DNA of 60,985 bases from a virus. The notes beneath the pieces are model-generated. The model worked only from the letters and a program-made list of their open reading frames with translations, made no database searches and was not told the origin of the DNA. The stretch is from positions 1 to 60,985 of the IMG/VR virus record IMGVR_UViG_3300025941_000026; one strand, given 5' to 3'. Shown here piece by piece: positions 55,200 through 60,985 of the stretch (positions are counted from its first letter, which is position 1; each line of letters begins with the position of its first letter). Made by a program: the position numbers and the translations under genes.

Positions 55200-57072
55200 G
55201 GAAACCCCCTTCACTGTTAAGCGGAAGATCCGGAGCCCAGTCCGGGGGAATCCGCATGTTCGACAAAAGCTTCTCCAGCACGTAGGGGGCGTAGAATAGT
55301 TTCGTCACGAAAACCCCCTCATCATGCACCGAATGCACCCATTTGGCAATATCCCTACACTCCTGCGCAGTTTTGCGGCATTGCTCAAAAACAATAATCC
55401 TTGCCAAACACTGAACAATATTCTCGATCAGCTTGGCGCCGTAAATCTTCTCCCGTTCCTTCCCGTTCCAGAACGTCCACTCTCCACCCCACCCTTGCGC
55501 TGCCTTCTTGAACTGCAGGTCAGGGAACAGGATCTTCATGCCGCCGGGCATCTGCAGCCCGTCCTTGCAGGTCTTGACGATCCCCCGATAGTCCACATCC
55601 ACTCCACAGCGGCCTTCGGCAATGGCGCGCAGGGCGTCCCCGCCGCGCTTCCAGAGCTTCTGGACCTGGGTGTGTGCATCCCGATAAATCCCCACAACCT
55701 CCTTGGAGAAATCGAGGGTGATCACCAGTGGCTTCTTGTTCGCGTCTTTCGCTTGGGACCGAACGGCCGACACGAATTTCTCATGCCCCATCCCGAAGCC
55801 CAGCCCCAGCTTGGCTACCTTACCCATCTGGCGTTCCATCGGATGATCATCCTTGAACACTGGCCGCTTATAGATTCTGCTAGCCATGACACAGTATACA
55901 TCCGGACCTTCCTTTCGGTCAGCCTTTCGGTACACCTCCACCATGTCATCCTGTCCGGCGAGCCAGTCTGTAATCCTCGCCTCAATGTTCGATGAGTCCC
56001 CTACCGCGCACACTTCGCCTTGCTCTGCTACCACGGCATCCCGCAGCGGGGAGCCCCGTTTCATGGACTGCCAGTTGAACTTATCACCACCCGAAAGCCG
56101 GTGTGTACCAGATGCTCCTGAATATTTCAGATACACCGTCGCCGGCCCACGACCCGCCATGCTGATTAGGCGCAGGGCGCCTTTCTCCGCGATCGTGGTC
56201 TTGTTCTCCAGCCGCGCCTCCACTACCGCCTGTACGCGCTCGTCCTCATGCTCCTGTAGCTCCTGCATAGCCTTGTCGGTCTTGGAGAAAGCATACACCC
56301 ACTCCTTGGCAGGATCGCGATCCTCAGGCGGTTTCTTCAGCCAGGAGGGCGACTGCTTCATCGGCGGTTCGACGCCCAGGTCCAGCAGCACTTGGGCGAA
56401 CTTCTGGTTCGACATAACCGAGTCTTTATCAACCCCCGCCTCCTCCAGCAGCCGTGCCTTGTTCTCCGCCAAGTCCTTGGCGTACTGCTCCAGCACTGGC
56501 ACGTCCAGCCGCAGGCAAGGTTCCGTGAACATGCGTATGATCCGATCGTGGATCTCCAGTTCCTGCCGAGAGAATTGAGGCAGCATCCGATCGGCCAGAA
56601 GTTTGCAGATATCCGTGTCCCGTACCGAGTAATTACCGTATCGCTGCAAACCGGCCGCGTCAAAGTCTGCCAGCCGCATCCCCTTGACGTTGTGTACCTC
56701 ATGCCCCTTCGCCGGCAGCCCATAACGTTCTGCCAGTTTCTCCAGCGATAGGCGGCCGTTGGCGCCATGCAGCGCGCGCGCCATACCCAGCGTGCAGAGA
56801 TTGAGCTTAGGCCGGATACCGAAGTGCCAGTTGTCGATCAGCCCATCGAAGTGTCGATGGTGTGAAAGCACCGCGTTATGCTCCAGGTCCAGCCGCTGCA
56901 GTTCGCGCTTGATATCCGGCCCGGGCACCCAATATGTCGGAGCGTTGTCGACTTTGATGGACACCAGTATAGCTTCGAAACGCGGATCACGGACATACTC
57001 CTCCGTGGTCATCTTCGAGAGGGAGTAATCGGCGGAGTAAAAGCTTTCATAGTCCAGTGTGATTAGTTTCAC
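55171..57072 (-). CDS. DNA polymerase, family A with 3'-5' exonuclease (633 aa)
   Basis: Replicative polymerase. The exonuclease has exo I TLDYESF (Asp7, Glu9) and exo III YSVRDTDI. Polymerase motif A is GDSSNIEARI near 363, motif B RQMGKVAKLGLGFGMG near 416 and motif C VHDEG near 592. The exonuclease domain is short, so the whole protein is more compact than E. coli Pol I and like other phage family A enzymes. It would work with the PrimPol/DUF927 protein. Coupled by four bases to the family gene upstream. Confidence 0.92.
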   Translation of the reverse strand: MKLITLDYESFYSADYSLSKMTTEEYVRDPRFEAILVSIKVDNAPTYWVPGPDIKRELQRLDLEHNAVLSHHRHFDGLIDNWHFGIRPKLNLCTLGMARALHGANGRLSLEKLAERYGLPAKGHEVHNVKGMRLADFDAAGLQRYGNYSVRDTDICKLLADRMLPQFSRQELEIHDRIIRMFTEPCLRLDVPVLEQYAKDLAENKARLLEEAGVDKDSVMSNQKFAQVLLDLGVEPPMKQSPSWLKKPPEDRDPAKEWVYAFSKTDKAMQELQEHEDERVQAVVEARLENKTTIAEKGALRLISMAGRGPATVYLKYSGASGTHRLSGGDKFNWQSMKRGSPLRDAVVAEQGEVCAVGDSSNIEARITDWLAGQDDMVEVYRKADRKEGPDVYCVMASRIYKRPVFKDDHPMERQMGKVAKLGLGFGMGHEKFVSAVRSQAKDANKKPLVITLDFSKEVVGIYRDAHTQVQKLWKRGGDALRAIAEGRCGVDVDYRGIVKTCKDGLQMPGGMKILFPDLQFKKAAQGWGGEWTFWNGKEREKIYGAKLIENIVQCLARIIVFEQCRKTAQECRDIAKWVHSVHDEGVFVTKLFYAPYVLEKLLSNMRIPPDWAPDLPLNSEGGFHERYGKAKS

Positions 57073-57353
57073 CAGGGTCGCTCCTCACGTTGCTCTCTGT
57101 CCGCGAGAATAGACTTGTATAATTGGTACAGTGGGTGTAAGCCTAATTCTTCAAATCGAGCTGGAATCCGGTTTTCGCAATAGACGTAGTCTACGTACCG
57201 GTCCCATGTATCGGGTTTATCCATATACCGCTGCAGTTCATCTTCCCCATCCCGCGCTGCCCATACGTAGCTACCTTCCGCACCAATAATGGGGGCTTTA
57301 TTTAAAACTACGCCTTCCAGCGTCAGCCAAGCGATCATCTGTTCACGGTTCAT
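57069..57353 (-). CDS. LEGW-family small protein (94 aa)
   Basis: Begins MNREQMIAWLTLEGVV: the signature up to LEG is exact but Trp is replaced by Val. Middle: KAPIIGAEGSYVWAARDG, YMDKPDTWDRYVDYVYCE. End: LYQLYKSILADREQREE. It starts at the stop of the winged-helix gene and leads into the polymerase gene. Function unknown. Confidence 0.75.
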   Translation of the reverse strand: MNREQMIAWLTLEGVVLNKAPIIGAEGSYVWAARDGEDELQRYMDKPDTWDRYVDYVYCENRIPARFEELGLHPLYQLYKSILADREQREERPW

Positions 57354-57688
57354 AATTCCCTCCGCAATCCTTCGAAAAATACTTCAGCGTGCCCGTCACC
57401 TAAGCGGTCGGCCGAACCCCAGCCACGCCACAGGTCTTGCATAATTGCATGTTGCGGCCGCGCGGAATCATCGGCAAAAACTTTGGCGGCGTAGGACCAG
57501 CCGCGCGAATTGCGCTTGCGCCAGAAGTCAGGGAACTTTTCATCCCCGAGCATATACCTCAGGGAGTTCGCCAGTTCCAAAGGTTCGACGCCCAGCTGGT
57601 TAGCGATCTCTGTAGGCTTTAACGGGCGCGGCGCAGCTTTCAAGACTTCGTAGATCTTCTGGCGCAGATGGGGGGTGTGAGGTTTCAT
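57350..57688 (-). CDS. Winged-helix protein (112 aa)
   Basis: Residues 9-55 form a winged helix: KIYEVLKAAPRPLKPTEIAN, then LELANSLRYMLGDEKFPDFW with SRGWSYAAK as wing. It could regulate early genes or the polymerase operon. C-terminal part is less defined. Overlaps by four bases at both ends. Confidence 0.6.
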   Translation of the reverse strand: MKPHTPHLRQKIYEVLKAAPRPLKPTEIANQLGVEPLELANSLRYMLGDEKFPDFWRKRNSRGWSYAAKVFADDSARPQHAIMQDLWRGWGSADRLGDGHAEVFFEGLRREL

Positions 57689-57981
57689 AAGGCACCCGCT
57701 TCAATAAGCGCCTCGTACATGCCCCGCAACGGCGACTCCGGTATATCATACAAGGATTGCCAAGTAAGATTACGGTCTTTCTCAGAAGGCTCGTGCGAGT
57801 ATATATCGATCCATTCATACTTGCCCCCGTATCGTCTCTCGCCGGCTAAGTCTCGCCATACTATGCCATTAACCCCACGGCGCTTCAGCCCTTGCCAATC
57901 CTGCGGATCACCAACAGCCTCCCACCCGCTAAGCGTAAGTATGTTACGGATTTGGTCGATACTCAACTGGGATATCTTCAT
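57685..57981 (-). CDS. LEGW-family small protein, LTLSGWEA variant (98 aa)
   Basis: Starts MKISQLSIDQIRNILTLSGW, so Ser replaces Glu in LEGW. Of two adjacent ATGs the inner one has better SD spacing. The middle includes QDWQGLKRRGVNGIVWRDLA and KYEWIDIYSHEPSEKDRN, and the end LRGMYEALIEAGAL is typical. Function unknown. Confidence 0.7.
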   Translation of the reverse strand: MKISQLSIDQIRNILTLSGWEAVGDPQDWQGLKRRGVNGIVWRDLAGERRYGGKYEWIDIYSHEPSEKDRNLTWQSLYDIPESPLRGMYEALIEAGAL

Positions 57982-58249
57982 CATCAACTCCTTGAACTTT
58001 CGCCTGGTTATAAAAGCCATGTGGGTGATTATCGCACAACCAATGCGTATGCCTATGGGGGAAAGGGCGGCCGGTTAGCATGGACGGTCCATCGCAATAG
58101 CATACCGGCCGGGGATCTTTGGCTTGGAACTCCACCCGCCACGATTGGGCGCCGCAGACGCATTTCGGTACGAACCTGTACTCCTCCGGATGCACACTGG
58201 ACTTCCTCCGCCGGCGGCACTTACGACACCTGATTGGCCACAGCTTCAT
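57944..58249 (-). CDS. Cys-rich zinc-binding protein (101 aa)
   Basis: MKLWPIRCRKCRRRRKSSV, then FVPKCVCGAQSWRVEFQA, VCYCDGPSML and WLCDNHPHGFYN: four pairs of cysteines or histidines give one or two zinc knuckles (C-x-x-C ... C-x-C). The basic start suggests nucleic-acid binding. It lacks the family signature and overlaps both family neighbours (29 and 38 bases). Confidence 0.6.
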   Translation of the reverse strand: MKLWPIRCRKCRRRRKSSVHPEEYRFVPKCVCGAQSWRVEFQAKDPRPVCYCDGPSMLTGRPFPHRHTHWLCDNHPHGFYNQAKVQGVDDEDIPVEYRPNP

Positions 58250-58499
58250 AAAGAAGTTTCAGGTCTTCATCGTGGAGGTGATCGAGTGGCATGAAATCCG
58301 ATGGGTCCATACTAGGACTTCTATCGCCTCCACCGGCAACTTTAGCCATTCGTTCACCAGAAACAACGGGACAAAAGTAATAGCCCGTATCGCATCGGAT
58401 GCCAGGGCCTTCCCAGCTAGTTACATCTCCATAATACTTGCACTTATGCGAAGACCACCCCTCGATCGTCAGCCAGGCAATCATTTGGTCGCGCGTCAC
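58221..58499 (-). CDS. LEGW-family small protein (92 aa)
   Basis: Begins MTRDQMIAWLTIEGWSS. The next part HKCKYYGDVTSWEGPGIRCD matches 58496-58795 (HCCEEYGDVFP, LTGPGIW), so this adjacent pair is a tandem duplication. The end is DEDLKLLYEAVANQVS. Function unknown. Confidence 0.75.
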   Translation of the reverse strand: MTRDQMIAWLTIEGWSSHKCKYYGDVTSWEGPGIRCDTGYYFCPVVSGERMAKVAGGGDRSPSMDPSDFMPLDHLHDEDLKLLYEAVANQVS

Positions 58500-58795
58500 G
58501 GTTCATCCCCGTTATATTTAACCGCAGCATCGTAAAGGAGCTTCAGGTGATTATCACTGAGGCGATCCAAGGATGTAGGGCATTTCCTGGCGCGCCGCAT
58601 ATCCGGTTCCATACAGGAGTCGTTCACAATCACACTGCTCCCAGCCAGTACATAGGCGTACATATCAGGATAACGCCATATGCCCGGCCCTGTTAACGAG
58701 TCGGCCGCGCTAGGGAATACGTCGCCGTACTCCTCGCAGCAATGCGATTCATACCCCTCCAGCGTCAGCCAGGCAATCATTTGGTCGCGCGTCAT
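58496..58795 (-). CDS. LEGW-family small protein (99 aa)
   Basis: Begins MTRDQMIAWLTLEGYES. Shares CEEYGDVF, GPGIW and DRLSDNHLKLLYDAA with the neighbour 58221-58499; the middle (MYAYVLAGSSVIVNDSCMEP) differs. The start overlaps 58792-59169 by four bases. Function unknown. Confidence 0.75.
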   Translation of the reverse strand: MTRDQMIAWLTLEGYESHCCEEYGDVFPSAADSLTGPGIWRYPDMYAYVLAGSSVIVNDSCMEPDMRRARKCPTSLDRLSDNHLKLLYDAAVKYNGDEP

Positions 58796-59169
58796 GCTTC
58801 GCCTCCATCGTCCCATACGCCCACCGCCGCGGACACTTGGTCGCTACGACCAGTTGTCGGAACCTGCTTGTTTTTTACAGCCCACATCGCAGCTTCTTCT
58901 ACCGAAGCGAAGCCTACGGCCTTAACAGCCATGTCGATCAGCGCGGTGCGCGCTGAAGTGAAACCCATCTGCTGGGCCAGCTCATCCAGGTTGGAGCCGT
59001 CGTCTTTACGGCGCGGAGCTTTGCGCTGTTCAGGGCCGGCGTAATTCTTCGCCCGGGTTGCGGCCGCGCGCTTGGTCATTGCGCTGCGCTCCTCTTTGGT
59101 CATGTTGGCCATCCGTGCGCGCAGGCGATCACCGGCGGCTTTACGCATTTCTTCAGTCCAGTTACCCAT
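58792..59169 (-). CDS. Basic helical protein containing a palindrome (125 aa)
   Basis: MGNWTEEMRKAAGDRLRARM, AATRAKNYAGPEQRKAPRRK, then a helical unit LDELAQQMGFTSARTALIDM and VKAVGFASVEEAAMWAVKNK. Basic first half, possibly DNA-binding. The palindrome 58832-58858 encodes PTTGRSDQVS near the C-terminus. Start 59169 chosen for GGAAAG upstream. Confidence 0.6.
   Translation of the reverse strand: MGNWTEEMRKAAGDRLRARMANMTKEERSAMTKRAAATRAKNYAGPEQRKAPRRKDDGSNLDELAQQMGFTSARTALIDMAVKAVGFASVEEAAMWAVKNKQVPTTGRSDQVSAAVGVWDDGGEA
58832..58858. repeat. 27-bp palindrome, copy 7 (inside a gene)
   Basis: Arms GACACTTGGTCG and CGACCAGTTGTC, in 58792-59169. Read in the same frame as copy 4, giving TTGRSDQ. 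Confidence 0.7.
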
Positions 59170-59171
59170 GA

Positions 59172-59381
59172 TTACTTTCCTTTCGCTTTCCATTTGCAGC
59201 CTTTGCAGGCTGGGCTGTTATTAAGTATAGACCACTGGCATGATTTAGTCATTACATGGTCGACGTATTCATACTTCGGAATTCTTACAGGGGCTCCACG
59301 TTCCTCGCGTTCGTAGTAGCCATTCTGTACAACGAGTTTCTCCTTGAATGGCGGGTGGTTATAGCAGGCTGGCTTTTTCAT
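59172..59381 (-). CDS. Cys-containing small protein (69 aa)
   Basis: MKKPACYNHPPFKEKLVVQN, RGAPVRIPKYEYVDHVMTKS, then CQWSILNNSPACKGCKWKAK: Cys/His spacing (C-x2-H ... C-x11-C-x2-C) suggests one zinc or Fe-S site. Basic; not recognised. Confidence 0.55.
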   Translation of the reverse strand: MKKPACYNHPPFKEKLVVQNGYYEREERGAPVRIPKYEYVDHVMTKSCQWSILNNSPACKGCKWKAKGK

Positions 59382-59595
59382 AAAACACCTTTACTGTGCT
59401 GTCCTGAATCCTGAACCATTCAGTTCTCTGCGCGTCCCTGCCCCAGGAAGTTGGATTGAAATACGATCCACCTTGCCCGATGCGCTCAACCCCACGCTTG
59501 ATACTTCGATACCATAAGCCTCTACTTTTATCGAAGTACTCGTAGAGTTCCCACCCCTCCAGCGTTAGCCAGGCGATCATCTGTTCTCGGTTCAT
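59359..59595 (-). CDS. LEGW-family small protein (78 aa)
   Basis: The shortest member, beginning MNREQMIAWLTLEGWEL. The middle has YEYFDKSRGLWYRSIKRGVE and QGGSYFNPTSWGRD; the end is DSTVKVFYEKASLL. Upstream in-frame ATGs are rejected because they lie inside the preceding gene and break the family pattern. Function unknown. Confidence 0.75.
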   Translation of the reverse strand: MNREQMIAWLTLEGWELYEYFDKSRGLWYRSIKRGVERIGQGGSYFNPTSWGRDAQRTEWFRIQDSTVKVFYEKASLL

Positions 59596-59858
59596 AGCAA
59601 CCCCGCTTTGCGCATCGTACGCCGCAAAGACGCCGCGCATTTCAGCCCTACCTTATCCCACGGCTCGACGTGAAAATGGTCCGCTGATGGAATACTAACG
59701 CTATTCTGTACCCCATGCCGACAAGCGGCGTATCCATAAATCCGAATGCATTTATCCGCGTTGTGGAGGAAAATTCCATATTCACCTTGTCTCGATTGGT
59801 ACGCCACCCAGCCATCAAGAATCAACCAATTGATGAATCGGCTGTAGTTCATCTTCAT
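59592..59858 (-). CDS. LEGW-family small protein, divergent start (88 aa)
   Basis: MKMNYSRFINWLILDGWVAY: RxxQ is replaced by YSRF but NWLILDGW is clear. Middle: QGEYGIFLHNADKCIRIYGY. End: CAASLRRTMRKAGLL. AGGAGGGG precedes the start. The end is very like the neighbour 59855-60133 (IRKCLRQEGLL). Function unknown. Confidence 0.7.
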   Translation of the reverse strand: MKMNYSRFINWLILDGWVAYQSRQGEYGIFLHNADKCIRIYGYAACRHGVQNSVSIPSADHFHVEPWDKVGLKCAASLRRTMRKAGLL

Positions 59859-60133
59859 AGCAACCCCTCCTGCCTCAAACATTTGCGGATCGCTGCTAGA
59901 TGGCGCGCGGGGATCTTTTCGAATGGGAAGGGCGGATAAGTGTCTCCACCACCCCATTCATGGCACTCAGAATCCCACTCCAATGTTCTGGCGTATTTAC
60001 TAGGATGGCTCCCGATCAGCGCATTACCTGTGGACAGGTTATACAACAGCGGCCAGATCCTGCGGGGATCTTTATATTGGCAGCACTCCCACCCTTCCAA
60101 TATCAGCCAGGCCGTGAATTGGGCGCGGTTCAT
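59855..60133 (-). CDS. LEGW-family small protein (92 aa)
   Basis: Begins MNRAQFTAWLILEGWE. Middle: CQYKDPRRIWPLLYNLSTGN and ALIGSHPSKYARTLEWDSE. End: RHLAAIRKCLRQEGLL. Four-base overlaps on both sides tie it into the run 59359-60408. Function unknown. Confidence 0.75.
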   Translation of the reverse strand: MNRAQFTAWLILEGWECCQYKDPRRIWPLLYNLSTGNALIGSHPSKYARTLEWDSECHEWGGGDTYPPFPFEKIPARHLAAIRKCLRQEGLL

Positions 60134-60408
60134 TTTTTATTACCCATGTTTCCCGCCACTACTGCAAAATGCCGTAGCTCACCAATATCGAACGCCTTCC
60201 ACATAGCATTAACAACCGGCGCGTTCTCGTACTTTATCTCTCGCGGTTCGATATAGTGGTCGCGGATATAGACCCCTTCCCGTACGATTACATGTTCTTG
60301 ATTAGTCCTCGTACGGTAGATTGTTTTTGGTTCCCACCCTTCGAGGATCAGCCATGCCTCGATCTGCCGGCGCTCCTTGCGCCAGAAAATATCTTGTAGG
60401 ATGCCCAT
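60130..60408 (-). CDS. LEGW-family small protein with altered N-terminus (92 aa)
   Basis: MGILQDIFWRKERRQIEAWL then ILEGWEPK: the signature begins at residue 13, behind an extension. Middle: RTRTNQEHVIVREGVYIRDH; end: HFAVVAGNMGNKK, without the usual LYxxI. Function unknown. Confidence 0.7.
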   Translation of the reverse strand: MGILQDIFWRKERRQIEAWLILEGWEPKTIYRTRTNQEHVIVREGVYIRDHYIEPREIKYENAPVVNAMWKAFDIGELRHFAVVAGNMGNKK

Positions 60409-60411
60409 GAC

Positions 60412-60639
60412 CTACTCCATATTCTTCACAAGTTCTTTCAGCGCATCGAAAGCCACCGAGGGGGGGTTGATGTTCGTCGCGTGCAGCGCCTGGCCGGCGG
60501 TAAAGGCTACCACCACGAAGGGGATGCGCTCACCGGACAGGTCGATCAGGAAACGATCCACGGCGCCCACCAGCTGGGGGAGTTCATCGACGATCTTGGC
60601 AGTAGCAGCTGGCAGCTGGGTCTGGTCTTGGTCAGTCAT
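60412..60639 (-). CDS. Hypothetical protein (75 aa)
   Basis: MTDQDQTQLPAATAKIVDEL, then PQLVGAVDRFLIDLSGERIP and ALKELVKNME. A small helix-strand-helix protein without the LEGW signature. It overlaps the family gene 60632-60883 by eight bases. Not recognised. Confidence 0.55.
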   Translation of the reverse strand: MTDQDQTQLPAATAKIVDELPQLVGAVDRFLIDLSGERIPFVVVAFTAGQALHATNINPPSVAFDALKELVKNME

Positions 60640-60883
60640 TTGGTTTTCCTTTCAGGATCAGATTGTAGAATTGTCGCACGGTTGTAGCAGGGCAAGTATC
60701 CCATGGCGCGCTGGGAGGGAATGGATGCGCGTCTGTCGCATGCGGGCTAGCCCAGTACACATGGCCATCATCGTCGATTGCCCGCTTACCATTCCCTAAA
60801 CAGGATGGATACCAATGCGCATCCGCTGGCCGATATTCCCACCCCTCGATCGTCAGCCAGGCGATCATCTGTTCTCGGTTCAT
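60632..60883 (-). CDS. LEGW-family small protein (83 aa)
   Basis: Begins MNREQMIAWLTIEGWEY. Middle: DAHWYPSCLGNGKRAIDDDG and a Pro-rich bit (AHPFPPSAPWDTC). End: TTVRQFYNLILKGKPND. Its start lies in the terminal repeat, so its 5' end is also at 1-34. On the circular map the next gene upstream is 71-331. Function unknown. Confidence 0.8.
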   Translation of the reverse strand: MNREQMIAWLTIEGWEYRPADAHWYPSCLGNGKRAIDDDGHVYWASPHATDAHPFPPSAPWDTCPATTVRQFYNLILKGKPND

Positions 60884-60975
60884 GCCGCCTCCTCCTTACT
60901 ACAGTCACGAGATACGATTTCATGACGCCTCCTTGTGCTTAACCAACGTATCGTATAACTGGCCAAGCAGATCGT
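60850..60975. repeat. Terminal direct repeat, right copy
   Basis: Identical to 1-126. After 60975 the sequence departs from the left copy (base 127 onward would read CCGGTACGG) and instead reads ATCTCGTGAC. Confidence 0.9.
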
Positions 60976-60985
60976 ATCTCGTGAC
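60971..60985. other. Fold-back end, probable assembly artefact
   Basis: The last 15 bases (ATCGTATCTCGTGAC) are the exact reverse complement of 60904-60918 (and of 55-69). The switch occurs at a shared ATCGT, as expected for a snap-back chimera or graph artefact. If real, it would be an inverted repeat at the molecule's end. Confidence 0.6.

Noticed and set aside
1-60985. tRNA genes, integrase, transposase or insertion sequences
   Set aside because: I looked for cloverleaf-type sequences, recombinase signatures and IS-like inverted ends and saw none that hold up.
60850-60985. The 126-base terminal redundancy as genuine phage direct terminal repeats
   Set aside because: The length equals k-1 for a common assembly k-mer and the right copy ends in a fold-back; an assembly origin is more likely, although raw reads would be needed to decide.

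Overview
The window is an almost complete genome of a tailed double-stranded DNA bacteriophage (class Caudoviricetes). It has a terminase pair, portal, an N4-gp56-type major capsid protein, a short-tail-like set of structural genes (adaptor, nozzle-like and tail proteins, no tape measure with sheath genes), a 1968-residue virion protein, fibre genes and a lysis cassette with a GH19 endolysin and Rz/Rz1 spanins. The spanins mean a Gram-negative host; nothing in the sequence fixes the species. I see no integrase, tRNA, CRISPR array, insertion sequence or phage RNA polymerase, so a lytic phage relying on host RNA polymerase is the simplest reading. The first 126 bases recur at 60850-60975, so the molecule closes into a circle. 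The last 15 bases fold back on this repeat and look like an assembly or library artefact.

Layout. Minus-strand genes fill 1-12034 and, across the circle junction, 60985 down to 42618: one about 30-kb leftward early/replication arm. Plus-strand genes fill 12.6-42.6 kb: the late arm, running from terminase through capsid, tail, virion protein, fibres, lysis, an Ntn hydrolase, a phosphoesterase and the spanins. The arms converge in a 15-base overlap at 42618-42632 and diverge around 12.0-12.6 kb, where a perfect -10 box, a G-rich tract and a terminator lie. A second control region at 10.26-11.1 kb has a sigma70-like promoter surrounded by four TAGGAGCA sites, a 19-bp perfect inverted repeat and CTGCTTATT iterons; it is the best candidate for the replication origin or master switch.

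The replication genes (42.6-57 kb) are a family A DNA polymerase, a PrimPol-like primase fused to a DUF927-type helicase, an SNF2-type helicase, a VRR-NUC nuclease, a Cas4/RecB-like nuclease, a DnaQ-fold exonuclease and a probable ssDNA-binding protein. The left arm carries a MoxR-type AAA ATPase, a metallopeptidase/VWA protein and a DUF3150-like protein, a module usually seen in bacteria.

The most striking feature is a family of about 28 small minus-strand genes (roughly 80-100 codons) in both early blocks. Their products share an N-terminal signature close to REQMIAWLTLEGW and a C-terminal helix of the form LxxLYxxI, but their middle parts are almost unrelated. Around them lie dispersed 27-bp palindromes (seven copies), a 12-bp ACTACAGTCACG element (five copies), a shared extended Shine-Dalgarno leader, a gene of nine 21-bp heptad repeats, and many tiny membrane proteins. 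I recognise no described function for this gene family and regard it as the best candidate for an undescribed system here.
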